Below, one piece after another: positions 22,553 to 34,559 of a stretch of DNA of 64,000 nucleotides. Source of the stretch: Molossus alvarezi (lineage: Eukaryota; Chordata; Mammalia; Chiroptera; Molossidae). The stretch's first letter is position 1. Each line of letters opens with the position of its first letter. The notes under the pieces are model-generated. The model ran no database searches, was not told the DNA's origin, and saw only the letters and a program-made list of their open reading frames with translations. The stretch lies in the NCBI GenBank assembly GCA_037176705.1, contig JBAWUJ010000093.1, forward strand, positions 186,001 to 250,000. The letters are read 5' to 3'. Position numbers and translations under genes: made by a program.

Positions 22553-24498
22553 GGAAAAGAAGATGGTGGCAGGCAGGACCAGAGGGAGTGTGAGTGTGTG
22601 AGAGAGTGAGCTAGTTTGTGAAAGTGTTTGAGTGGACATGAAGGTGAATGACCAAACTCATGCAATGCAGAGAAGCGGAGCAGAAGGTTCCTGTGCTGTG
22701 GATTGGAGCAGCTGGCTACCAATGTAAACAGCTCTTCAGAGTGCTTCTCCCTGTGCCACTGGAAAGTCACACCATTTTGGAAGATCCTGGGTCATTCCTG
22801 GAAGGAGGCAGTGGGAGATGCTAGGGCCCATCAGCACACCTAGCATTATTGGACCTGTGAAAAACTCTGTCAACACAAATAATTGCACAGTAGTGGAGCT
22901 CCCAAGGTACCAGTCGCTGAAGCTGTGGACAGCCAGGAGCCCAGCACCATTCCCCATAGTAGCAGGTGGATCAGAGTTGAGATAAACCCCTAGCAACAGA
23001 GGCTGGGTGCAGACATCCACCCCCAGGCAATAGAAGCAGAGACCATCAGTTGAGACCCATCCCCAAAAATTACAGCAAAAGCTGAGCAGAAGTTGAGCAC
23101 TAATGGGCATCAGAACTCCCTAGCCACCAGCAGCAGGACTTGGGGCTCTACAGAGGCCTGTGCAGTCTGGCAGCTCACAAGAGCAGTGGGAAGCTGGAGC
23201 CCAAGGGAGACTAGTGCAATCCAGCTGTATGCCCAGTGGACCTGCAGGGTACAGGCACACCAGAGACGTGTGTGTGACGCAGAAAGGAATGTGCAATCCA
23301 GTTACATGCAGACCCTGCAGAGTGCTTAAACACCAGTGGCAATTGTGTAACCCAGCATGGACTGTGTGATCTAGTTACCCATGGGATCTGCAGAGTGCTG
23401 ACACACCAGAGAGGCCTATGCAACCCAGCAGGGACTGTGCGATAGAGTTACCTGCGGGACCTGCAGGATGCTGAAGCACCAGAGAGGCCTGTGCCACCCA
23501 GCAGGGACTGTGCCATGTAGTTACCCAATGCATCTGTGGGGTGCAGAAGCACGAGAGAGGCCTGTGAGACCCCACAGACCATACCATAGGCAGAGCACCT
23601 GGTCCCCAAAGGGACTGTGCAATCCAGTTATTGGCAGAACCTGCAGGGTGCAGGGGCACTGGAGAGGCCTGTGTGACCCAGCTGCACACAAGATAGGCTC
23701 AGAGAATGTGAAAATGGAGGAGGAGTGAATGGAAGCTACAAGATAATCTCCCAGGTCTAAAAGGGAATTACAACCAAAATAAAGACATATCCTCAGAACA
23801 AAGCAACAGAAAAGCAACAGTACATGACCATATAACCAGGGAAACTGGTAGAATCTGCAGAAGCATGAGAGGGTGCCGGGCTGGGAGCCCAGAGACAGCA
23901 GCAGTCTGAGCTGTGAGCAGCTACCTTGGGGAATAAAGACCAAGCCTGCTCCACAGCACGGAGAACTTGGACAGAGCACTAAAATAGCCACAGCCACACA
24001 CCTGGGATCTACTTCCAAAGAGGGACAGACTGCACTGGAACTCGCTGCAGACACCTGGGATTTGGAGGGCACTCAGAGTTTTTGCTGAGTTGTGGGCACA
24101 AAGGATGGTGTCCAGCGTGACCTTTCATAGAGCTCTGGGGAAAAGCAGCAGCCCCCGTCTTAGAGATTTAATCTATCCCACATGAGGCAAAGAAATGCAC
24201 ATTGAGGCTCATTAACAACCAGCATCATCCGCCCCTTGAAAAATCCTCTTACACAGAACACCAGGGCTAAATTTGACAGCACTAAATAACTGACACTACT
24301 AGCCTACGGGAAAAAGCTAAAGGATAACTGAACCTTTCCTGGGCTTGTAAATCTACCCAGGAGAGTAAGACTTGTCAGTGATGATTAACGTTCGCCCGCC
24401 CAGGTCCATCAAACCAGGTAGAGGAAACCACAAAGAGCAGAACACCAACACTCACAGGTAAAATTTGGCAGGCTCCAAAACCCCCTGAGATAGCCAAA
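22553..24498 (+). promoter_or_regulatory. L1-C 5'UTR with 73-bp tandem units
   Basis: A leader of 1.95 kb. It starts with GAAGATGGTGGCAGGCAGGACC and a GTGTGAGAGAG tract, has about 600 bp of unique leader, then tandem units with GGACTGTGC(A/G)AT-type anchors at 23207, 23286, 23359, 23432, 23505 and 23612 (mostly 73-bp spacing). Next comes the shared module GTGAATGGAAGCTAC...GGAATTACAACC (23727-23780), which is the very start of L1-D, E, H and I. So this family has about 1.15 kb of extra promoter-side DNA added upstream of the ancestral start. The role as an RNA polymerase II promoter array is inferred. Confidence 0.8.
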
Positions 24499-25386
24499 AT
24501 GGTGAAACAAAGAAACAAATCCCAAATGAAAGAACAAAAGAACTCTATCAAAGATGAGGTAAATGAAATGAAGTTAAGCAAATTATCAGAGGTAGAGTTC
24601 AGAGCCATGATCTTGAGGAAGCTCAGCAGCATGAGTAAGAACATCAGTACCATGATTAAAGCTATAGGAACATTAAAAACCAACCAAGTGGAAATGAAGA
24701 GTGACAGAACAGAAATTCAGAACACATAGGAAGGACTAAACAGCAGAGGAGAGGAAGCTGAGAACCGGATGAGTGAATTAGAAGACAGGGTAGAACAAAT
24801 CAACCAATCAGAAAACAAACAAAAAATAATAATTAAAAAACAGGAAGATAGCCAAAGAGAACTGTGATACAACTGGAAACATAATAACATTCGCATCATA
24901 GGACTCCCCGAAGAGAAAGAAAATGGGCAAGTGTTAGAAAATATATTTGAGGAAACACTGACAGAAAAATTTCCTAACGTGGTGAAGGAACAAGGCATTC
25001 AAGTTCTAGAAGAACAGAGAGCCCCAAATAAAAAAAACACAAACAGGCCAACACCAAGACAAATAGTAATCAAAATACCAAAAATTAAAGACAAAGAGGG
25101 AATCCTAAAGGCAGCAAGAGATAAACAACAGGTTACCTACAAAGGAAACCCCATAAGGCTCTCAGCTGACTTCCCATCAGAAACATTACAGGCCAGAATG
25201 TAGTGTCATGAAATAATCAATGTAATGAAAACCAAGGATTTGATTGCAAGGTTAATCTATCCAACAAGACTATCATTCAAAATAGAAGGTCAAATAAAAA
25301 GCTTTCCAGACAGGAGAGAAAAAAAGCTAAGGGAAAATATTAACACCAAACCAGAACTGTAAGATGTGCTAAAAGGACTGCTGTAG
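24499..25386 (+). pseudogene. L1-C ORF1, stops only, no frameshift
   Basis: Initiates at ATG 24499 (MVKQRNKSQMKEQ) and keeps a single frame for 296 codons to TAG at 25384-25386. Four in-frame stops interrupt it, at 24727, 24865, 25201 and 25360. Coiled-coil region about residues 30-110; RNA-binding and C-terminal parts beyond residue 145 (ENIFEETLTEKFPNVVKE). Decay by point mutation alone, without indels over 888 bp, is unusual among the copies here. Confidence 0.88.
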
Positions 25387-25432
25387 TTAGTAGAAAAAAA
25401 TAGAAAGAAAAATATAACCGCACTAAAAACAA

Positions 25433-25511
25433 ATGGCAATAAATAAGTATATATCAATTATCACCTTAAATGTAAATGGTTTGAATGCTCCAATAAAAAG
25501 ACACAGAGTAG
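25433..25511 (+). pseudogene. L1-C ORF2 start, cut after 27 codons
   Basis: ATG at 25433 is followed by the endonuclease N-terminal strand (IITLNVNGLNAPIKRHR), then the sequence runs directly into the L1-D leader. Any continued translation is meaningless. Confidence 0.85.
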
Positions 25512-26757
25512 AAAACCGAAATGGCGGCAAAGTGAATGGAGCGACACAGACCTTCTCCCAGGACCAAACTGGATTTACAACGAAAATAAAGGCAAATCGT
25601 CAGGAAGGGGCAACCGAAAGACACCTTGGAGGAACACATAACCAGAAACACCAACTCAATCCTGGTAGGCTTGCAAGCACGTGAGAGGAGGCCGGGAGTT
25701 CACAGTCCACAGCGGCCTGAGCAAGGACCAGGGAACAGAGCGGGAATTACTGCTACCGCCTCCCTTGCGATCCTGCATGGGTCCTGGGAACTCTGTTGCC
25801 TGCTAAGTCCTCAACTGCTGCCGCACAGACTCGCGGGGATCAGGGGACTTGGTGGGACCCTGCCACCAAGACTGAGTCCCATGAAATGTGTGTGCTAAGC
25901 CCTCAACTGGTACCACACAGACTCACGGAGAGCAGAGAACTCTGCGGGACACAGCTACCAAGGCTAAGTCCCGTGAACTCTGCATGCTAAGCCCTCAGCT
26001 GGGGCTGCACGGACTCGCAGGGACCAGGGGACTGTGATGGACGTTACTGCCACCTCGGCAGTGTCCCGCTACCGCGGCTCAGTCCTGGGTTTCTGCTGAG
26101 TGCAACGCTCTTGGCTGGAGCCCCAGCCCGGCCTTCCTTGGCTGGAAGCAGTGCACTCGGGTTAAAAGTCCCAGATGGCTCCACGACGCAGAGTCCAGAT
26201 AGAGGTTAATATGGCAGCAGACACTCACCTTGGGCTCTGGCAGAGGGAAGGCAGACTGGACTAGAACTGAATGGAAACACTTGGGTTTTTGAGGGTGCTA
26301 AGAGCTTTCGCTGAGTGCAGCCACACAGGACTGTGGTCATTTTACTCCTTCCCAGGGCCCTGGGGAGAGGTGGTAGCCCCTCCCTCGGAGATTCAATCCC
26401 ACCTGGTGGCCATTGAAATGCTAATTGAGTCCCATTAACAACCAACAGCTGCCTCACTCTCAGGAAATCCTCTTACACTGAGCACCTGAGGGAGTTTTCA
26501 GGCATCTCAGAAACCAAGGGTCCGAAGGTGACCACTAATAATAGCCTCCAGGCAAAAAATAAAAATAAATAAAGCTAGAGGATAACTACCATTCCCTGGG
26601 CTAGCAACTCAAACCAGGAAAGTGAAGAATTGACGGTGGTGTTTAAAGTGGGTCCTCCCTGGCACATCCAAACCCAGGAGAGAAAACCACAAAAAGCAGA
26701 ACACCAACACCCACTGGGAAAATTTGGCAGACTCCAAAGCCCACTGTGATAGCCAAA
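25512..26757 (+). promoter_or_regulatory. L1-D 5'UTR with about 92-bp tandem units
   Basis: After the shared start module (25518-25660) come GC-rich units beginning TGCTAAGTCCTCAACTGC (25801), TGCTAAGCCCTCAACTGG (25893) and TGCTAAGCCCTCAGCTGG (25985), each containing GCACGGACTCGCAGGGA-like and GGGAC...CTGCCACC-like parts. A partial unit precedes at about 25715-25800. CpG content is well above the surroundings. These units are not related to the 73-bp units of L1-C. The ORF1-proximal part (26400-26757) matches other copies. A promoter role is inferred. Confidence 0.75.
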
Positions 26758-27664
26758 ATGGTGAAAAACAGAAACAAAAGCCAAATGAAAGAACAAGAGA
26801 CCTCTACGGAAGATGAGATAAATGAGGTGCAGTTAAGCAAGTTAACAGAAATAGAATTTAGAGCCATGATGTTGCGGAAGCTCAACAGCATGTGTAAGGA
26901 TATGAGCACCATGAGTAAAGACATAGAAATGTTGAAAACAAACCAGTTGGAAAATAAAAACCAACAGGAAGAAATGAAGAATGCCATATCAGAAATGAAA
27001 AACACATTGGAAGGTCTAAAAAGCAGAGTAGGGGAAGCTGAGGACCATCAGTGAATTAGAAGACAGGCTAGAAGAAATCAACCAATCAGAAAACCAAAAG
27101 GAAAAAACGATTAAAAAACAGGAAGACTGCTTTAGAGAACTGTGGGACAACTGGAAACAAAATAATATTCGCATCATAGGAGTCCCTGAAGAAGAAGAAA
27201 ATAAGCAAGGGTTAGAAAATATATTCAAAGAAAGAGTGACAGAAAACTTTCCTAATTTGGTGAAGGAAGAAGGCATTCAAGTTCAAGAAGCACAGAGAGC
27301 CCCAAGTAAGAAGAACTCAAACAGGCCCACACCAACACACATAGTAATCAAACTGCAAAAAATTAAAGACAAAGAGAGAATCCTAAAAGCAGCAAGAGAT
27401 AAACAACTGGTTACCTACAAAGGAAACCCCATAAGGCTCTCAGCTGACTTCTCTCAAGAAACACTACAGGCTAGAAGGAAATGGCATGAAGTATTCAAGG
27501 TCATGAAAAACAAGGATTTGAATCCAAGACTACTATACCCAGCAAGGCTATCATTCAAAATAGAAGGTCAAATAAAGAGCTTCCCAGACCAAAAAAAAAA
27601 AAGGCTAAGGGAATACATTAACACCAAACCAGCACTGCAAGAAATGTTAAAAGGACTGCTGTAA
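26758..27664 (+). pseudogene. L1-D ORF1, one 2-bp deletion
   Basis: Start ATG 26758 (MVKNRNKSQMKEQETST), stop at 27662-27664. The first 99 codons are open (to 27054) and contain a long coiled coil. The second part (27236-27664, ENFPNLVKEEG...KRLREYINTKPALQEMLKGLL) is open in the +1 frame. Comparison with L1-C and L1-H places a 2-bp loss near 27047, at GAGGACCATCAG. It would be about 302 codons. It carries a 12-base A run at 27591-27602. This is the best preserved ORF in the window. Confidence 0.9.
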
Positions 27665-27709
27665 TTACCAAGAGAAATGGGAAGGAAAATAGAACCACAC
27701 TAAACAAAA

Positions 27710-30700
27710 ATGGTAATAAATAAGCACATATCAATAATCACCTTAAATGTAAATGGATTGAATGCTCCCATAAAAAGACACAGAGTAGCTGATTGGATAA
27801 GAAAGCATGACTCATCTATATGTTGTTTACAAGAGACACACCTCACAACAAAAGACTCACAGAGATTGAAAATGAAGGGATGGAAAAAAATATTTCAAGC
27901 AAACAGAAAAGAAAAAAAAAAGCTGGAGTAGCAATACTTATATCTGATAAAATAGATTTCAGAAAGAAGGCCATAATTAGAGACAAAGAAGGCCACTACA
28001 TAATATTGAAAGGATCTATCCAACAGGAAGATATAACCTTGATAAACATATATGCACCCAATTTAGGAGCACCAAATATATTAAAAAATTCTGGAGGACT
28101 TAAAAGGAGAAATTGATAGCAACATAATCATAGCAGGGGACTTCAACACCCCACTGACATCATTGGATAGATTCTGTAGACAAAAAAATTAGCAAAAAAA
28201 ACAGAGACTCTAAATGAAGCACTAGACAAAATGTATTTAATAGATATCTATAGAGAACTACACCCAAAAACAACAAAATTCACATTCTTCTCAATTGCAC
28301 ATGGACATTCTCAAAGATAGACCACATGTTAGGGCACAAAATAAGTCTCTACAAGTTCAAGAAGACTGAAATTATATCAAGCATCTTCTCAGATCACAAT
28401 GGCATGAAATTAGAAATGAATTGCAAGAACATACAAAGACATTTGCACACATGGAAGCTAAATAACATGTTATTAAACAATGAATGGGTCACTGAGGAGA
28501 TAAAGAAAGAAATCAAAAACTTCCTGGAAACAATGAAAATGAAGACACAACAACATAAAATCTATGGGATGCAGCGAAAGCAGTTCTGAGAGGGAAGTTC
28601 ATAGCAATACAGGCCTACCTCAACAAAGAAGAAAAATCTCTAATAGACTATCTAACTTCACAACTTAAAGAACTAGAGAGCAAACAAAGAGAAAACCCCA
28701 GAGCAAGTAGAAGAAAGGAAATAGTAAGGATCAGAGCAGAAATAAATGACATAGAGACCAAAAAAACAATTCAAAGGATCAATAAAACAAAGAGCTGGGT
28801 TTTCAAAAAGATAAATGGGATTGATGGACCCTTAGCTAGATTCACCGAGAAACAAAGAGAGAGAACCCAAATACACAAAATCAGAAATGAAAGAGGAGAG
28901 ATAACAACTGACACCACAGAAATACAAAAGATCATTAACAACTACTATGAATAATTATATGGCAACAAATTCGACAATCTAAGCAAAATGGACAAATTTC
29001 TAGAAACACATAGTCTCCCAAAACTGGATCAGGAAGAGATAAAAAACTTGAACAGACCAATAACAACAGAAGAAATTGAAGATGTAATCAAGACTCTCCC
29101 AGCAAACAAAAGCCCAGGCCCAGGTGGCTTCCCGGGGGAGTTTTACCAAACATTCAAAGAAGAAAGAACTAACACCCATTCTCCTCAAACTATTTCAAAA
29201 AATTCAAGAAGAAGGAAGACTTCCAAACTCATTTTATGAAGCCAGCATAATTCTAATTCCAAAACCAAAAAAGACACAACAAAGAAGGAAAACTACAGAC
29301 GGATATCCCTGATGAACATAGATGCCAAAATCCTGAACAAAATACCAGCAAATTCGATCCAGCAATACATCAAAAGAATTATCCACCATGACCAAGTGGG
29401 ATTCATCTGAGGGATGCAAGGCTGGTACAGTATTTGCAAATCCATAAATGTGATACACCACATAATTAAAATGAAGAATAAAAACCACATGATAATATCA
29501 ATAGATGCTGAAAAAGCCTTGGACAAAATCCAGCATCCATTTCTGATAAAAACGCTCAGCCGTGTGGGAATAGAGGGATCATATCTAGACATAATAAAGG
29601 CCATATATGAAAGACCTACAGCCAACATCATACTCAATGGGCAAATACTAAAAGCATTTCCCTTAAAAACAGGAACAAGGCAAGGATGCCCACTTTCACC
29701 ACTCCTATTTAACATAGTACTGGAATTCTAAGCCCCAGCAATCAGACAGAAAGAAAAAATAAAAGGGATGCAAATTGGAAAGGGGGAAGTGAAATTGTTA
29801 TTATTTGCAGATGACATGATACTGTACATAGAGAACCCCAAAGACTCCATCAAAAGTTTACTAGACTTAATAAATGAATTTGGCAAAGCAGCAGGATAGA
29901 AAATTAATGTCAAGAAATCGATGGCATTCTTATACACCAATGATGAACTCACAGAAAGAAAAACTAAGAAAACAATCCCATTTACCATTGCGGCAAAAAA
30001 ATTAAGATACCTAGGAATAAACTTAACCAAAGAAATAAAGGACCTATTAGCAGAGAACTACAGGTCTTTGAAAAAAGAAATAGAGGAAGATATAAAAAAG
30101 TGGAAGCACATACCCTGTTCATGGATTGGGAGAATTAACATCATTAAAATGTCCATATTACCCAAAACAACATATAGATTCAACACAATCTTCATCAAAA
30201 TACCAACGGCATACTTCACAGAATTAGAACAATTACTTCAAAAGTTCATATGGAACCAAAAAAGGACTCGAATCGCCACAGCAATCTTGAAAAGGAAGAA
30301 CAAAGTTGGAGGGATCACATTACCAGATTTCAGGTTGCACTACAAAGCCACTCTATTGAAAACAGCCTGGTACTAGCACAAGAGTATGCACATAGCTCAA
30401 TGGAAGAGAATAGGGAACTCAGAAATAGACCCAAGACAATATGCTCAATTAATATTTGACAAAGGTGGCAAGAGCATACAGTAGAGTAAAGACAGCCTCT
30501 AATAAATGGTGTTGGGAAAATTGGACAGCTGCATGCAAAATAATTAAACTAGACCATCAACTTACACCATACCCAAGAATAAACTCAAAATGGATAAAAT
30601 ACTTAAATGTGACTCATGAATCTATAACAATCCTAGAAGAAAACATAGGCAACAAAATTTCAGACATCACACGCAGCAGAATTTTCACTGATACATCACC

Positions 30701-31535
30701 TAAGGCAACAGGAACAATGGGGAAAATGAACACATGGGAGTACATCAAACTTAAATGCTTTTGCACAGCAAAAAGTACAACCACCAAACTGGAAAGGCAA
30801 CCCCCTGTATGGAATAGCATAATTGCCAATGATACATCAGATAAGGCATTCATTTTCAATAGATATAGAGTGGTCATACAGCTCAACAAAAGGAAGATGA
30901 AAATCCAAATTAAAAAATGGGCAGAGGAACTAAATAGACACCTCTCCAAATAGGACATACAAATGGCTAAGATACATATGAAGAAATGCTCAACATCACT
31001 AATCATCAGAGAGATGCAAATTAAAACAAAAATAACGTATCCCCTCACACCTGTCAGAATGGCTGCCATCCACAAATCATCCAACAACGTGTTGGCAAGT
31101 GTGTAGAGAAGAGAGGACTCTAGTACACTGCTGGTGGGAATGCAGACTGGTGCATCCACTATGGGCAACAATATGATGTCACCTCAAATAATTAAAAATT
31201 GAACTGCCATTTGACCCAGTGATCACACTTCTAAGAATATAACCTAAGAAGCCTGGAAAACCAATCAAAAAGAATATATGTATCCCCATTTTCATACCAG
31301 CACTATTTACAATAGCTAAGATCTGGAAACAGCCCAAATGTCTGTCAGTAGACATTTGGATCAAAAAGCTGTGGTACATATACACAATGGAATACTATGC
31401 CGCTGTAAGAAAGAAAAATCTTTTATCCTTTGAGATGACATGGAGGGACCTGGGGAGTATTATCCTAAGCAAAAGAAGTCAAGCAAAGACAAATATCACA
31501 TGATCTCACTTATTTGTGGAATAAAGTTAACATAA
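27710..31535 (+). pseudogene. L1-D ORF2, several frameshifts
   Basis: Start at 27710; the span of 3.83 kb is full length. Endonuclease: NVNGLNAPIKRHR near the start and the CLQETHL catalytic-glutamate motif at about 27823. [18 protein letters not shown] (29494-29540) and FADD at 29804-29815. The thumb and C-terminal regions reach about 31535. Frameshifts occur at A runs near 27910, at about 28088 and at several later points, plus stops at 28953 and 29886. All key catalytic motifs that I can see are unmutated, but the frame is not. Confidence 0.88.
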
Positions 31536-31776
31536 TAATCTGATGTATGGGGTAGTCCCAGAGACGTGTAAGTGGGGTACAGACTGATAATCCCCAGAAG
31601 ACGAGGTGGTGTGGGAGAGATAAACCACAGAACTGATATGCAAGTATGAATGAACAATGGACATGGACAACAAAGCTTGGGAGAAGGTGTGGAAGGTGAG
31701 GGAGGGTGTATCAATGGGTGAAAAAGGAGAAACAGCTGTAACAAAAATAAATTAAATAAATAAAAATATATTAATA

Positions 31777-33475
31777 ATATATCTATTTAAATATTTTGCA
31801 CACTTTTAATTGGGTTATTTGTCTTTTTATTGTTGAGTCCCAAGTGTTCTTTATATATTCTTGGTACCACACATTTGTCAAATATGTTGCAAATATCTTC
31901 TCTCATTCTGGGTTGTCTTTTTAACTTTGGTGATACTGTTCCTTGAAACACGTGTTTAAACATATTTTGACCAAGTTCAATTTATCTGTTTTTTATTTTG
32001 TCACCCATTCTTCTGGTGTTGTATCAAAAAAACTATTGCCAAATTTGAGGTGAAAATATTAACCCATATGTTTTAGTTTAAGAGTTTTATAGTTTTAGCT
32101 CTTGCAATTAGGTTTTTGATTCATTTTGAACTAATTTTGTATATGTTATAAGCTAGGTGTCCAAATTCATTCTTTTGCGTGTTGATATTCAGTTTTCTCA
32201 GCATCATTTGAAAAGACTATTCTTTCCACCATTCAATGTTCTTGGTATCTCAGTCAATATTCAATAAGTGAATGGATTTATTTTGGAGTCTAAATTTTAT
32301 TCCATTGATTTACACATCTAATAGCAGAAGTTTTGATTATTGCAGCTTTGCAATAATTTTTAAATCAGGTAATGTAAATTCATTCCAGTTTTTCTTTTTC
32401 AAGGTTGTTAAGGTTACTCAGGATCTGTTTAGTTTCTATAGTAATTTTAGAATCACCTTGTACATTTCTGAAAAAAAAAAAAGACAGTTGAAACTTTGAC
32501 AGATATTACATTTAGTCTATCGGTCAATTTGGGGAGTACTACAATCTTAACGAATCTAAATTTTTTCATCCATGACCATTGGGTTGGTTTTAATTTATTT
32601 GAATCTTCTTTCCAATAGACCTTCCTTATCTGACATTTCGCTTTCCATGGTTTCAGCTACCTGGGATCAATCATGGTCTGAAAATATTACATGGAAAGTC
32701 CTAGAATTAAACAAATCATACGTTTTAAATTGCATGATGTTCTCAGTATCATGATGAAATCTTATGCCATCCCAATCCATCACTCATGAAATATAAATAA
32801 TCTCCTTTGTCCTGTGCATCCACAGTGTGTATGCTATCTGCACAATTAGATACTTAGTAGTCATCTTAGTTAACAGATCAACTGTCATGGTATCGTAGTG
32901 CTTGTGTTCAAGTAACCTTTATTTCACTTAATGGTGGCCCCAAAGCACAAGAGTAGTGATGCTTACAATTCACAATTTCCAAAGAGAAAAGATTAAGCAC
33001 TTCTTTTAAGTGAAAAGGTAAAAGTTTTCCACTTAAGAAAAAAAAAATTGTGTGCTGAGTTTACTAAGATCTACAGTAAGAATGAGTCTTCTATGCATAA
33101 AATTGTAGAGGAAAAAAATTTTATTGGTTTGCTGAGAGAAAGAGGCCACATTCACATAACTTTTATTAGAATATATTGTCATACTTCTTCTATTTTACTT
33201 TAGTTATTGTTGTTAATATAACTGTGCCTATTTTATAAATTAATCTTTATCATAGGTATGGATGAATAGAAAAAAATATAGTATATATTGAGTTTAGTAC
33301 TATTTATGGTTTCAGGCATCCACTGGTAGTCTTGGAATGTATCACATACACATAAGGGTAGACTAGTGTAATTTCTTTTAACAATAGTCTATAGTTTTCA
33401 AAGTGTTAGTTTTGTATTTTTTGTAAATTTTATTCCTAAATATTTTATTCTATGAGAAATTATTCATCAGTTTAG
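31777..33475 (-). mobile_element. Ancient L1 (right half of the split element), interrupted by Tigger
   Basis: CTATTTAAATATTTTGCACACTTTTAATTGGGTTATTTGTC continues the old minus-strand L1 left at 21078, with about 40-50 bp missing. It goes on through ORF2 (TTTTGTATATGTTATAAGCTAGG, TTTGATTATTGCAGCTTTGC, TTTCTTTTTCAAGGTTGT) to about 32612. A Tigger element intervenes, then 33369-33475 resumes (CTTTTAACAATAGTCTATAGTTTTC...TTATTCCTAAATATTTTATTC). Confidence 0.85.
32613..33368 (+). mobile_element. Tigger (pogo-like) DNA transposon, internally shortened
   Basis: Left end CAATAGACCTTCCTTATCTG and right end (reverse) CACTAGTCTACCCTTATGTG form diverged terminal inverted repeats; TA lies at 33369. Internal marks are GGTTTCAGCTACCTGGGATCAATCATGG, GTCATGGTATCGTAGTGCTTGTGTTCAAGTAACC and ATGGTGGCCCCAAAGCACAAGAGTAGTGATGC, the start of a transposase frame. 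GGTTTCAGGCATCCACTGGTAGTCTTGGAATGTATC lies near the right end. The total of 0.76 kb is too short for an intact transposase, and the frame is broken. It inserted in the ancient L1. Confidence 0.82.
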
Positions 33476-34559
33476 ATTTAATATGGTAAGCTATAGCAAA
33501 TTATTATAGGCTCAATGTGAAATATAATAAAAATTGCATTTCTGGCATTTATGGAGATATGCTGTCTGGATCTCCACTCAAAATAATCTTCCATTCAAGA
33601 AAAAATCTGCCATTCAGCTGTTAGGAATGCATTTTTCTAACAGCCTCTATCTATTAATCTTTGGGTTTTGCCTCAGTAATGCTCTTTATAGCAATCCTCT
33701 AGCCAATAACTAAGCATAGTAGGGTTATTGGTACCTGGTCATATCTGTCTCCCCATCATAAGACTCCTTTAATGAGAAAATTTTCCTTGGGAGCTCGCCA
33801 TTGGGTTGGATAAGGTTTTGTGAGATCTGAACCTTGGTCTGATTCTGTCTAATATTACTTTCTGTCTGTTTTCCTTTCTCAGGTATCACATCAGCATTAT
33901 ATTCTAAAATCTTTCTCTACCCACTTCTACTCACTCCTCCTTTTACCTTTGATAAGCATTACCATCAATAAACGTTTGCACTCCTAACTCTCTTCTTACC
34001 AGAGAGAGCCCAATGGTGCACAGTTTAGGCTATATTACCATGTTGGGTAAATAAAAGAAAATAATAAAAGCATATTTAGAGGAAAACAACCTTTTTTTAA
34101 ATCTGTTCTCTTTGGGTTCTCATACAATCCCAGTTTGGGTAACACTGTTATACACAAAATTCAATTTATTTAAGCCATAGTTACATACATATGTTGCTTC
34201 CAAATATAAAACATAGATCAGATTCTAATATAATGGTACAAGTTGCTCTAGGAAATGCATATTCTATAAGCAAATAGCCCTTATTTCAACTGATATTAGC
34301 CAGTGTAGCTTAGATCACAAATCCAACATCTACCTGGCACTCAAACAACTGGCTGAAAAGTGAAAAAAAAAAAAAGAAGAATGAAAGAAAAAAAGAAAAC
34401 CTTCCAAATACTTGATATAAGGCAGCCAAACACAAAGTTTAAGTGAAGATTGATATTACCAATCCTGTTAATTCATGATGTGCATGCTATCATCTAAAAC
34501 ATTTAAGTAATTTAGTAATTGGTCTTCATGAGGTAGAAAGAAACTAGAGATCATTGAGG

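Larger units (their letters stand above)
22553..25511 (+). mobile_element. L1-C: 5' half of a long-leader L1, 3'-truncated
   Basis: Complete 5' leader (22553-24498), ORF1 (24499-25386), spacer, and only the first 27 codons of ORF2 (from 25433). At about 25511 it changes without gap into the 5' start of L1-D. The remainder of ORF2 and the 3'UTR are not found on the far side of L1-D. Ordinary L1 insertion truncates the 5' end, so a 3'-truncated copy implies deletion or recombination. Its leader is homologous to those of L1-F and L1-A. Confidence 0.88.
25512..31776 (+). mobile_element. L1-D: full-length L1
   Basis: About 6.26 kb: 5'UTR 25512-26757, ORF1 26758-27664, ORF2 27710-31535, 3'UTR and A-rich tail (GTAACAAAAATAAATTAAATAAATAAAAATAT) to about 31776. 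It starts with the canonical AAATGGCGGCAAAGTGAATGG-type 5' end, so the 5' end appears complete. ORF1 carries a single lesion and ORF2 has several frameshifts. It is one of the younger full-length copies. No clear target-site duplication is visible because the left edge is L1-C and the right edge an ancient L1. Confidence 0.92.

Noticed and set aside
23150..23710. CRISPR-like regular repeat spacing
   Set aside because: The units are contiguous 73-bp L1 5'UTR monomers without unique spacers, in mammalian DNA.
23521..24072. 183-codon minus-strand frame with a Cys/Leu-rich, secreted-looking translation
   Set aside because: Antisense of the L1-C 5'UTR tandem array; related frames occur over the L1-A, D and F leaders because the units repeat.
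30614..31171. 185-codon minus-strand open frame
   Set aside because: It is the antisense of the L1-D ORF2 C-terminal region; similar antisense frames recur in other copies (for example 2145-2450, 13125-13469, 46037-46303). It is explained by L1 codon composition.
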